Source: Tetradesmus obliquus (lineage: Eukaryota > Chlorophyta > Chlorophyceae > Sphaeropleales > Scenedesmaceae). From it: 64,000 nt of DNA. The notes below the pieces were generated by a model. That model was not told where the DNA came from, searched no databases, and was given only the letters and a program-made list of their open reading frames with translations. This document shows, one piece after another, positions 12,130 through 21,500 of this stretch; within the stretch, counting starts at the first letter, position 1; the number at the start of each line of letters is the position of its first letter. The DNA lies in the NCBI GenBank assembly GCA_030272155.1, contig CP126195.1, forward strand, positions 5,811,001 to 5,875,000. Reading direction: 5' to 3'. The position numbers and the translations under genes are program-made.

Positions 12130-12487
12130 GGAAAGACAGCACCACCATGCAGCACATCATGTTTTGATAGCAGTAAATGACAAAGACATGGAGCTGTGAC
12201 AGCAGATCTTGGTGACAGGAACATGCATTAGCTTGGCAGGGCATCAACTGCTGCCACAGCATACTGCTGCATCTGCTGCTGCTGCTGCTTACGCCTCTAA
12301 CAACAGCACTGCATAATCATGGTTGCACATCAGCAGGCTGCAGCAATTCTGTACAATGCACGTTGGTTCTGCATGCGCTGCGCGATCACTGCAAAGCCCA
12401 TCAGCAGCGCTGCTGCATGCGCACCTGCCTCTCTGCCTCATCTGCCTTAATGGTGCCCCCTGCCTTCTCGGGTGAGGCTGCAGACAT
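5423..12487 (-). CDS. SDR oxidoreductase, glucose/ribitol dehydrogenase type
   Basis: Seven exons: 12487-12425, 12082-11977, 11185-11016, 8625-8458, 8004-7894, 7447-7337, 5578-5423. All junctions are GT/AG and in phase and give exactly 294 aa, the normal family length. Near residues 49-62 are KVAIVTG and GGDSGIG, the NAD(P)-binding Rossmann motif. LVNNAA lies near 132-137. The catalytic Ser is in NTSS (about 185), Tyr and Lys in DYSSTKG (about 199 and 203). The end carries [22 protein letters not shown] and a final VVVSG. This matches plant 'glucose and ribitol dehydrogenase homolog' proteins and bacterial YghA/GS39-like SDRs, cytosolic NAD(P)-dependent reductases; the true substrate is unknown. 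Almost every intron holds echo copies of a neighbouring exon boundary, and intron 3 holds a LINE relic. Confidence 0.92.
5739..6965 (-). repeat. Array of 8-9 echoes of the last SDR exon start
   Basis: Copies of acceptor plus exon start (encoding [18 protein letters not shown]) lie upstream of the real last exon, at about 5739, 5871, 5994, 6124, 6265, 6425, 6555 (weak), 6772 and 6908, spaced roughly 120-215 bp. The first is nearly identical; distant ones read [25 protein letters not shown] or [11 protein letters not shown]. Several keep TGCAG or TGTAG directly before GAGAAGCTGGAG. None continues into the conserved [13 protein letters not shown] segment, which exists only at 5578-5423. Confidence 0.9.
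6629..6734. repeat. Direct repeat, about 51 bp, two copies
   Basis: AGATCAAACATGACACTGTC with its following 31 bases occurs twice in tandem, inside the echo array of the SDR intron. It does not resemble the exon copies. Confidence 0.8.
7208..7245 (-). repeat. Echo of SDR exon-6 end
   Basis: The end of exon 6 plus intron start (sense: [11 protein letters not shown] then GTGAGT) recurs about 120 bp downstream as [11 protein letters not shown] followed by GTTAGTG. It lies in the intron and is out of use if 7337 is the true donor. Confidence 0.8.
7670..7830 (-). repeat. Two echoes of SDR exon-5 end (catalytic Tyr/Lys segment)
   Basis: The exon-5 end encoding [11 protein letters not shown] and its donor (true boundary 7894) is repeated downstream near 7785-7810 ([11 protein letters not shown]-like, GAGCACAG) and near 7672-7695 ([11 protein letters not shown]). 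The catalytic-site sequence is therefore present three times in genomic DNA. Confidence 0.8.
8095..8240 (-). repeat. Echoes of SDR exon-5 start with CTG tracts
   Basis: Upstream of exon 5 (start 8004), a copy of [15 protein letters not shown] lies at about 8095-8135, ending in a sense CTG tract. Weaker, shorter remnants (INT-like) follow at 8155-8215, each next to a CTG tract. The copies lack the rest of the exon. Confidence 0.75.
8680..8760 (-). repeat. Echo of SDR exon-4 start
   Basis: Reads acceptor TCTGCAG then [20 protein letters not shown], nearly the start of the true exon 4 at 8625 ([20 protein letters not shown]). It loses similarity just after the NNAA position and is not followed by the remainder of the exon. 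Confidence 0.85.
8773..10420 (-). mobile_element. 5'-truncated L1-type non-LTR retrotransposon relic
   Basis: On minus, a degenerate reverse-transcriptase end is visible: an FAGD remnant of the YADD site near 10370, then [11 protein letters not shown] (10300-10265) and QFRYLGVQF (about 10200). The post-RT region follows in another frame ([15 protein letters not shown] near 9335, then [19 protein letters not shown] near 9240-9190), typical of LINE C-termini. Frameshifts near 10330 and 9850 disable it. The 3' end carries a (TAATG)n-like tail at 8781-8803, as in Chlamydomonas L1 elements. It sits inside SDR intron 3, in the same orientation as the gene. Confidence 0.85.
9117..9156. repeat. Perfect 18-bp inverted repeat within the LINE
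   Basis: GATAGAAGGGAGCCACGC and its exact reverse complement are separated by CCAA. It falls between the coding remnants of the LINE and could be a small fold-back duplication acquired after insertion. Confidence 0.9.
10525..10870 (-). repeat. Two echoes of SDR exon-3 end
   Basis: Copies of [19 protein letters not shown] plus donor and early intron lie downstream of the true exon (end 11016), at 10766-10870 (reads [11 protein letters not shown]) and 10525-10631 (reads [11 protein letters not shown]). With the true exon they form a roughly 245-bp tandem unit, including intron sequence (AGGCAGCCAAAAC). Confidence 0.9.
11225..11690 (-). repeat. Four echoes of SDR exon-3 start, most with a CTG tract
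   Basis: Upstream of true exon 3 (start 11185) are copies of the glycine-rich NAD(P) loop segment [18 protein letters not shown] at about 11225-11310, 11345-11430, 11470-11550 and 11600-11690. Several are preceded in the sense strand by (CTG)n and CAG, as the true exon is. The copies decay with distance, and none carries the [11 protein letters not shown] half. Confidence 0.9.
11748..11880 (-). repeat. Two echoes of SDR exon-2 end
   Basis: [11 protein letters not shown] plus donor (true end 11977) recurs at about 11826-11870 ([10 protein letters not shown]) and 11748-11790 ([10 protein letters not shown]), each followed by GTGAG-type donor bases. Confidence 0.85.
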
Positions 12488-12608
12488 GTTGTCGCTCTCT
12501 CTGTAGCGGCACCTGCATTGGTGGGTGTTGCAGTAACGCAGAATGCAGTAGCAGGGCTCATGACGTTTACCCAGCTGTGCCTGCATTGATGGCAGGTTTA
12601 CTTCTGCA
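12488..12608. promoter_or_regulatory. SDR upstream region
   Basis: The 120 bp before the SDR ATG (12487) separate it from a weak plus-strand frame starting at 12609. No TATA box or other named motif is evident; called promoter only by position. Confidence 0.3.
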
Positions 12609-13024
12609 GCATGGCTGCCAGTTGTGCAGCTTTCTGGGTGATTGCTGATGTCCACAACATTGAAGATCTGAGCTCGAGTGCTGCAGCAAGTGTCGCAGCA
12701 CACCTGGTCTGAGCAGCTGATCTGCCAGCAGGCATCACTGCGCTGCACATTGCATGCCTGCTAATCACAGGCCGACATGCAGAGCTGGCCTGCTTGATCC
12801 TAGAAGTGCCCACGCTTGCAGAGGCCAGCATAGTTCCTTTTTGTAGTTCCGAAGGTTTCGTTATTGCAGAGAAGCTTCTTGGCAAATACAGGTGTCGTCT
12901 GTTTCAGTCTGACAGCACTCACCTGTTGAAGTTGCTTGGTCAAGCAATTGCTGTATCACGATCGATGATGAACGCAACTGTGACAGTTTGTCATGCTTTG
13001 AATGAATATGATACGAGCGTTTAA
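12609..13024 (+). pseudogene. Ankyrin-repeat-like fragment with in-frame TGA
   Basis: One frame reads MAASCAAFWVIADVHNIEDL, meets TGA at 12708-12710, then continues ADLPAGITALHIACLLITG and a helical tail to a stop at 13024. GITALHIAC...HAELACLIL fits one ankyrin repeat. With the interrupting stop and no partner repeats, this is either a remnant or one exon of a gene whose other exons I cannot place. Confidence 0.35.
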
Positions 13025-13146
13025 ATGATTGATTGATAAGCATCGCCGCTGATGTCGCTCCAAGTCAGCCTTGGACTTTAAGCTGAGAAGAGGTCGAACG
13101 AGAGGGTCTTGTCGTTGACGCTCAAGCCAATATGAGTTTTTTCATT

Positions 13147-13510
13147 TTGATTATATGATCATCGTTTAAGTGACGTTGCCGTTGTCCTGCTGAGGGAACT
13201 TCGTGCTGAAATCCGCCCCACACAGCCTTTGCCTGCTGGCCGTGCACATGCTGTATGGACTGAAACTCGCGGAGAAATAAGCTCCAATGATGATGTTTTG
13301 CATGTGTTTGTGAGTCTGTCGCATACAGCATGGCATTGCAGGTGCACAGAGACAAGCTTTGTGGTGTGGAACATCACAACCACTGTAGCACTGGATTTGT
13401 TACCTTGTGACATTCGACGGCCACATCGTCTGCACACGCTTGACAGCGTTGCAACATACTTCCTTTCTCTTCTTCACACCTGCCAACTCACGGCATTTCA
13501 TAACCTGTAG
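13147..13510 (+). CDS. Hypothetical open frame, unrecognised
   Basis: An open frame reads DVAVVLLRELRAEIRPTQPL near its start and ends LLHTCQLTAFHNL. It has no motif I recognise and no clear start codon. The region is less GC- and CAG-rich than the neighbouring genes. It may belong to the ankyrin-like fragment upstream or be chance. Confidence 0.25.
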
Positions 13511-14467
13511 CTGTAACTGTTACGCTGACTCAGCATAACACTGTTATAACAGCTGAACCTAGAAGCGCAGTGCCTCAGGCTGACTCTTTTATCACAGCAG
13601 GCGTACACACAGAAGCTGCAACACCTTTCCATCCTTACTCTGGCTGTGGTAGATCACAAAGCTTCAGTGAAGTCTATCAGTCAGCGCTGTGTGTAGCCTA
13701 CACCTTCACCCCCTCCCAAAAGAGAAGACTGAGGCACAAGCAAGCCATCACAAGCCAACACTAGCACCAAACAACCGACAGGCAATGCAAACAAAGCGTG
13801 CCAACACAAACAATCCCGAAACAAGCACATAGCCACACCAACCAGGGACATGCAGATGCAGCACAGCGGTGGCAACAATCCGCACTCACATGAGCCAGTA
13901 ACCAAGCACCACTCAAAACAGCAGAAACTCGAACAAACACCCTCAATCTCCACCATAAAGATTAGCTTCCATGAAAGCACGGGGTGTTCAAGCTCATATT
14001 CGCAGACGCGTGTGTAGGGGTTGGGTGTATCCAGATACTTTTCACTTTTTCACACAAAGGCGGCCAGACTGTTTTCGACAAGGACGTGCCCCAACAACCT
14101 TTTCTTTAATCTCACACCCAACAGTGTTTCACTGTGAGTGTGCTGGCTATAGGCAAGCACCGAGCATGGCATGTGTTACTCAGGGTTCTGCAACCACAGA
14201 GCAGTGCACAGCAACAGCAGAGCGCTGCAAATCACAGACTACACCACCAACTTGGCAAGTTGGAGCCACCAAGCTTCAATCATTGATGGCGCATTGAATG
14301 CGCCAGCCATACCGACCAGCATGTTAACTAGCACAACATCCGCCTTTTATAGATATCCAAACAAGAATACAGCCAGAAATACACCCATGCACAGCTGTTT
14401 TTGTGTACAAGGTGGCAAATATCAGCCACCAGGAGCGCTATCAAAAATAGACTCAGCGCGGCCCACA
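13511..14467. other. RBR 3' flank, no gene seen
   Basis: About 950 bp without a supported gene. Open frames on both strands (for example 13681-13980 minus and 13971-14297 plus) are Cys-rich or low complexity and unsupported. It should include the 3' UTR of the RBR gene; no clear TGTAA lies close to the stop. Confidence 0.5.
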
Positions 14468-17400
14468 TCAACGCATGAGCCGTGTGGGTGTGCGGCCTGC
14501 TGCTGCTGGGCTACTCACTGCTGCTGCTGTGGAAAACAGCCCCAGCAGCCTGTCTCGCCCAGCATGGCTTGGCAGTGCTGCATTTGCAGCAAGCCCTGCA
14601 GCAGCTCCTGCTACGCTTCTGGTTGCGCGGCGGCTGGCCCTGGCTTGCTTTGCTGCAGCAGCCTGCTCCGCTTGAGTACCCGCCAGCAATTCGTTCATGT
14701 TTGGTACTGCTGCTGGCGCAGTCGCCTGCGCTTCGCCCTGCGCCTTGCTGCACTCGTCCATGGCAGCTTCAGCAGGCAGCTCTTCAAACACTGTGCCTTT
14801 GTAAGGTGCAACCTTCGAGGCAATCTTGACAGCATGCATAGTATTTCCAGCAGGCCGTGTGTTGGCATTGAGGGCCCCAAAGGGCCTCCTGCCTGGCGTG
14901 ACGCCAGCCACTGTTGCTGCTGGTGTTGCTTGAACTGCTGGTGTCTCTCCTGTGGCCTCATCTTGCTGTGGTGCTGCTGTTGCTGTTGATGCTGCTGGCA
15001 CGTCTGTGGTGTGCATGCTGTGTGCAGCAGTGCTGGAGATGTGCTGCTGGTAGTCCTGCAGGTACTGCCGCACACTGCCCTCAATGGCTGGCAGGAACCT
15101 GCAGCAGCAGCAGCAGCAGCAGAAGCAGCAGCAGACAGACAGGGCACGGTGAGGGAAGGGGCCCCCACTCATCATGGCAGAAGTAGCGCTTGCGCACAGC
15201 TGCTGCCCGCAGCTGCATGCCATTACTTCACAAAAAAATGTGCCATGACGCACATCATCATGCCTCCATATGGCTGGCAAACATACACACTCAGCACAGC
15301 ACAGCATGCATCAAAGTGAACCGCCAGCACCGTGCTGCAATTTGAACTAAAGCCTCCACAAACTGCTCACCTGGCATTGTAGAACATCCTCACATCTCCG
15401 TACTCTGCTGCAGCACCAGACTGCGCTGGCTGCAGCTCTGTGCGCTGGAAGGTGCCAGCGGGTGTGTTCTCCACGCATGAGCCAATGACCTAGCAGCAGC
15501 AGCAGCAGAAGCACGAACAAAAACAGCAGGTGGCGGTGAAAACAGCAACAATGACATGGGTAAGGCAGTTGTATGTTGTGGAATGGTACCTTGTGATGCG
15601 GCAGTTCTGCACCAATGCAGGAACTGCGCAAATGCAGCCATTGCCCCTGCACATATCTGCCAGAACATACACCAATTTGACACACGCTAGACACGCTGGA
15701 CGCTCACCCACCTCTGTGACCAACTTGAAAGTGACGCTGGCCTGCAGCAGCTTTGCAGCAACATACACCACGCAGGCCACCACAACAGACATGGCCTGCC
15801 CAAAGCACACGTCCAGGTGCTCAAGCAGCACCCTGTCCATCAGCCAGGCACACTGCTCAGGGAAGCTGTCAGGCAGCGGCAGGTGCTGCTGCTGCTGGGC
15901 GGTGGGCTGCGGCTGCTGCTGTTGTTGCTGCAGGATGCGCCAGCCTACCAGCTGCGCCCTCTGCACTGCCTGCAGGGACAACAAGAGAACATCATCACAG
16001 TGGTGACAGGTACTGGCTCTTGTGGCTGCACTCACGCATCCAACCCCCTCTTTCTCTAAACTACCGCCGTGCATGGCGCTGGGTGCGCGGCCCAGCCTTC
16101 TAGACCGCCGCGAGCACTGTTATATGTGCATACAAAACAACACCAAGCAGCTTCAGCCAGCAATTGCAAGCTCGACGTACAGGAACACACATGGGTCGGT
16201 ACATGTACTGTGCAATGCATGCCCTGCAGGGTCAGCAGCTGCTGCATGCAGCTGCTTTTGCAGTCAACCAGCACAACCAGCACAGCCAACCAGTACAGCC
16301 AACACACCTGTGCAGAATACGCCCGCAGCAAGTTGTCAACTAGGCCTGTGTCACCCTCTGCGAAGTGGCAGCCTCCGCCTGCAGAGCCAGCAGCATACAC
16401 ACATGCAGCAGGGGCAATCGCAGTGACTCGTTTGCAGCAGTGTTCAGCACTACTCGTGCAACACACTGCTGGGCCAACAGCTTGTGCTGCCCGCTGCTGT
16501 CACACATCCTTCACAGCAGTTGCTTGCTTGCAGGAAACTGGTCTACTGTCTTGGTATACACCCCAGCTGCGAGGGATGCTTAAATACGTAGTCAAACTAC
16601 AACTGAATGGCAACAGCCTGGAGGGCAGCACACCTTGTGTCATGATGCTGTACAGCTGCGAGCCGCTGGCCAGTGCGGGGCCGTCCAGCAGCAGCTCCTG
16701 CAGCCGCTGCAAGTACTGCTGCAGCAACGGCGGCAGCGGGAAGGCGCTGCCGGCGCTGAAGCACTCGTGGAAGGTGCTGCGGGCGGTCGAAATATAATGT
16801 TGGCAATGTTGTGCTGTTATAGTTTGGCAGTGTCTCAGACAGCATGGCATGCGCTATTTTACACGGACATTTGTCCTATGCGGGCTTTGGTGATTGTGAT
16901 GTTCGAAGGTGCAAGCTGGTAGATAAGCTGCTCACCAAGGTGGCGTGCTGTGTTTGATTTTACCAGACTCATCAACTCTAAAGTGCAGACAGTGCAGTGT
17001 GTTGCACTACTGCAATCAGCACAGCTCACCTAGCAGCCTGCCACAGAGATGCTGCGTAGCCCTGGCGCTGCAGCTGCTGTGTGGCCCAGTGGTACTGCTG
17101 CTGGTGCTCCTGCGTCACAGCCAACATAACACGCCACAGCTAACAGCGCCTTACTTACATGCTGGCAGACGACCGTCAAGCGTTCATGCACAGTGCACAG
17201 GCGATCCAAGATGTGTTTCCTGTTGACAGGCATACAGCAGAGGCCAGCAGGTGCAATAGCTGCGAGGCGCAGGCCGGTGCAGCCTGCAAGCCGCTGGCAC
17301 ATCTAAAGCTGTCCTGCAAGCACTTTTGGGCTTCCGGTAAGGATGAGCTCAAGTGCGAGCAGCTTGCAGGACACAACAGACCAATGTTTGACACATACAC

Positions 17401-18426
17401 TAGCACAACCAGCAACAGCACTGTTATGCAGATGCTGCCCAGCGCAGCTGCCTGCCCCTGCTCACCTCCCCCGTTATGAAGGCCACCAGCTGCACCGCAC
17501 ACTCCACCAGCGGCAGGTGGAACTCCTCACTGGCCACCAGCTCGCTGCATGCTGCGCTGGGTGCCACCTGGCGCAGCAACCCTTTGAAGCGCCTGCCAGC
17601 TGGCGCTGCGCCGGCCTGCTGCTGCTGTTGGCTTGCAGGATCGGCCGCAGGGTCGCTGAACTGCTGCGGGAAGATCTTCTGCAGCAGGTGGTGCGCAACC
17701 CTGCAGGAAACATGTGATGTGCAGATGTGATACACTTCGGTAAAGTCACAAAGAGTGTATTATGTGGGCTGCAGCATGCAGTGTGACAATGACAACCATT
17801 GTTTGCATCCGTTCCTGCAAGCGGTACTGCATGCACAAAGGATGCCGAAGACAATCCTGATCACTCATAGATGTGATGGCATTGGCTTACATATAGTAGA
17901 GGTAGGTGGCGCATGCTGCTTTGTCGACAGCCCATTCCTGCAAGCTGCCACTGCTGCAGTCGCTGCTGTTGCTGCTGGGGGGCTGCTGCTCAGGGAAGCA
18001 AGTCTTCACTGAGGTTTTGACAAGGTTCATGATCTCAGGCTGCAGCAGAATATCAATGTCAGCAATGTGTTGTTGCATGGCTACGAGTCTGCCGCAAAAC
18101 GGGCGCTGTGGAACACAAAGCCTGCAGGTCCTGAGTGCAGAAAACTGAGGGCGTGTTGACAGGCCTGCAGTTGCTGTGTGAAAATCAGGGCACACGGTGG
18201 TGCGTGGCACAGCATCGTACCGTGAGTTCATTCTTCTTGCTTTGTCCTCTGAAGTATGCAAAGAGTGTGTCTCTGCTGGCACCTCTCTGCACAGCATGGC
18301 ACAGCGCACTGTGTTATGACCACACAGAAGACAGCAGATGCCCACCACTATGCGTCTGGTCTTCACTCCACTTACTGAATGCTGGTAAATTTGCCACAAC
18401 CAGGCATTTTCTTGCTCGTCTTCCAT
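14468..18426 (-). CDS. RBR: Retinoblastoma-related protein (RBR/MAT3-like)
   Basis: Exons: 18426-18376 (tentative first), 18105-17891, 17700-17466, one unresolved small exon, 17219-17159, 17109-17030, 16776-16634, 16378-16308, 15969-15712, 15489-15371, 15098-14468. Pocket A is seen as EIMNLVKTSVKTCFPE, then AACATYLYYMVAHHLLQKIF and ASEEFHLPLVECAVQLVAFI, then HILDRLCTVHERLTVV. Pocket B (cyclin fold) is LMDRVLLEHLDVCFGQAMSV...VVYVAAKLL, followed by YGDVRMFYNARFLPAIEG, the conserved end of the B box. The C-terminus is Ala/Pro-rich and ends TPTRLMR. RB proteins bind E2F/DP in the nucleus and couple size and cell cycle in algae. The usual large N-terminal domain is not found, and one junction (17466 to 17219) does not join in phase without a further exon. 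Confidence 0.85.
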
Positions 18427-18543
18427 GCTGGGCTGAAGTTGTTGCAGCTGGGTGCTCCACCAGGTCTAGGGTTGTTTGCTGGCCTCAGACAAGAGCACGT
18501 CAACGAGATGCTGCAAACAAAATTTGTTTCTCCATAGGCTCAA
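18427..18543. promoter_or_regulatory. Short head-to-head intergenic region
   Basis: If both first exons are right, only 117 bp separate the RBR start (minus, 18426) from the coiled-coil gene start (plus, 18544), so the promoters would be shared. If the second gene starts at its next ATG (18877), the space is about 450 bp. No named element seen. Confidence 0.35.
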
Positions 18544-21500
18544 ATGTCGACGCTCTCGCAAAATGTGAGCGCCACCTCGCCGAAGGACTGGACGTTTGAA
18601 TCTGACGAGGTTCAGGCTGCACGTCTCACCTGGCTATCCTTATGGACGGCTGTTTTGCAGCTGATTTTGCTCTCGAATTCTGCAAATGAAAGCACTTTTA
18701 AAGGCGCTGCAGGAATGAAACACACATTGCGAAAGCTCCTTCAGCCTACCGCACCTGCTGTTGGACTGTTCTCTGCTACGCAGCAGCAGCATCTGTGGCC
18801 TGACGCATGAGCAAACCAATCAATCATGTGGATGAGCTGATCTACGTATAAACTGTACCTGAACACCACATACACCATGGCACAGCTGGCCAGGCTCAGC
18901 GCTGGCCTTGCACTAGTGCAGCAGGGCCTGGATGAGTTGGATGGCCACATCAGGCAGGAGCTGACTGCCTGCAGCAGCCTGCGCAAGCAAGCGGCAGTCA
19001 AACGCCAGGAGACAGAGCAGCTGCACTACAAGGTGGAGGAGGTGAGCGGTTGCATGCATGACTTACTCAAGTCAGCCAAGCTGCGGCATCCCTGACAGGA
19101 TTGCTGCAGCGCTGCTTGCAGGAAACACATCGTAACCAGTGATTGCACCTGGCAGCCATGATAAAAATTTTCGTCACTGATCTGTATGCAGGTCAGGAGC
19201 CACGTGCATGAGAAGCAGGAGGTTGCAACAGACCTGACTGCGCTGATGGACTGCTTGAAGGAGCAGACCGACCTGGCATGCAAGCGCAAGCAGTGGGGCG
19301 AGGTGGGCAGCGTCGAGCGTCACACAGAACTCGCGGATGAGGGTTGATAGGGGTGGCTAATACCTTCTCTTGTTTGTTACATGTATGGCTGCCTCTGCAA
19401 TCAGCGGCGCACCGTGGAACAGCAGAAGCACGTGCCAGCCATGCATCTGCTGCAGCAGCAGCCCCTGCAGATTGACTGTTGACATGCACACCAGGCTGCT
19501 TGCTGCGTTTGATCTTGCTCTGCTATGCATCTCTTGGCCAGCATGTACATTTGCTGCTGGTCACCTGCTTCACATATTGCTTACATCCCCAGAACCGACT
19601 GCTGCTGCTGCTACACCTGCTACACCTGCTGCTTGCAGGAACGCATCCAGGACCTCAAGGTACAGTTGGCGGCACTTGTTGATACTTTCGAGCAGCAGTG
19701 CGGCACCTTCTGCAGCACTCTCAGCAGGCCGCAGCTCGAGCAGCAGCAGGCGGACATACAGCAGCAGGAGCAGCAGGCAGAAGCAGGCCTGCGAGCAGCA
19801 CAGCAGCGGCTGCAGGCAAGGGGAAAGCAGCTCACGGAGCAAAAGGCGGCAATGAAGCAGCTACAGCAGCAGGTGGCTGACAGCAGGGCAAGCATCAAAG
19901 GTGCGTACAAGCTAGAGCATGCTTTTTGCCAGGTCATTGAAACTTAGGATGTCGCGCTGCCTTGCAGGAAGGTGGTTACATGTTCCTGCATGTTTCCTGT
20001 TGCCTTGGGGAAGCAGCTGGGTCATGCAGGGGCATCACGACCTTTGATGTTGTTCAGAAGGCGCCTGGATCGATTGTTGTCATCTTGCCATGCCTGCAGA
20101 GCTCAAGCAGCAGGTGGCTGCTGAGTCATCGCTGAGCCAGGAGCTGCTGCTGCAGCTGGAGCAGGCGCAGCACACCGGACCCACCGCACAGCAGCTGGCG
20201 CGGCTGCGGGCGGAGCTGGCTGAGCGGGAGGAGGAGCAGCTCTGCCAGCGCTGCAGGTGCGGTGCCGGGCTGCACAGCATGGGGGGTGCCGTTGCAGTTG
20301 TTCTGCAGCGCCGGGGACTGTTGTACTTTGACATATGTTGCTTGGGTCAACCATGTGCCTAGCACCTGAGCTTACAAACAGGCTGATACACATGGAGGAT
20401 GAACACAAGCAGCAATCATCAAAGGCAAGTTGAGCGCAAGCTGGTTAGCGCCGCTGACGTGACGCCCATCATCAAGCCAGTGATTGGCAATTCACCTCCA
20501 TTCGCCGCGCTGTGCTGTTTTTGTGTTTTTGCCTGCAGCATCGCTGCACAGGAGGTGGAGCTGGGCAGGGCGGCAACGGAAGTGAGGCAGCGCCAGCAGG
20601 AGGCTGCGCGCAAGGTGAGCGGGCGCAAGCAGCACAACAGCGCAGCAGCAGCAGCCAGGTCTGATATACTCAACACGTCATTGCATGATATGTCAAGTGC
20701 TGCAACAGTAGGTGCCAGATGCTATTAAGCGTCAGTCGCCCGTAACTATTGGTATCGCCAGGTGTCGGCTAATCTACCTGCTGTGCTGCCTGTCAAGCCA
20801 AACAAAACAGAACCGTAGCGGTAGGCGGTGCTACAGCTGCATGTTATCCCAGCATCCTGCAGTTCACGGCGTGCTGCGGCTGATGCTTGAGCTGAAGGGT
20901 GTCCGTTCGCATGTCCTGCTGTGCCTGCCTACTTGTCTCTGCCCTGCCACTGCCCACCTGTTGCTGCAGAAAGCTGAGCTGGCCGGCCTCAACAAGACGA
21001 TCCAAGCGCTGGGCCTGCCGCCTGTCCTGCAGCTGGGCATGGCTCCCTCAGCTGCAGCACCAGCACCAGCAGCACCAACCCCTGCAGCACAAACAGCAGC
21101 AGCAACCACAGCTGCAGCCGGCAGTGCACAGGGCCGTGCTGGCCACAGGCCAGCTGCAGGCTCAGCAGTGCCAGCTGACTCACAGGTCAACAACAACAGC
21201 ATTCGTAGGGGTGCTGGGGGACCATACAACCAGCCCCAGCAGCCTGGCTCGCACCCACAGCCATGGCAGCAGCGCTGGCCACAGCAGCAGCAGCAGCAGC
21301 AGCAGTATGGTCAGCAACATCAGCAGCACCAGCAGCACCAATCACCAGCACAACAGCACATGCAGCACCAGCACAGCTACAATCAGCAGCAACAGCAGCA
21401 AGTCCTTCCTAATCACCAACAGCAGCATCCACAGCAGCAGCCACAGCAGCAGCAGCCACAACAGCAGCAGCAGTATGAGGTAGAGGAGCCGGATGACTCA

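Noticed and set aside
19403-19462. Extra exon of the coiled-coil gene (RRTVEQQKHVPAMHLL)
   Set aside because: It reads well but has no donor in the right phase; exons 19192-19302 and 19639-19900 already join in frame without it.
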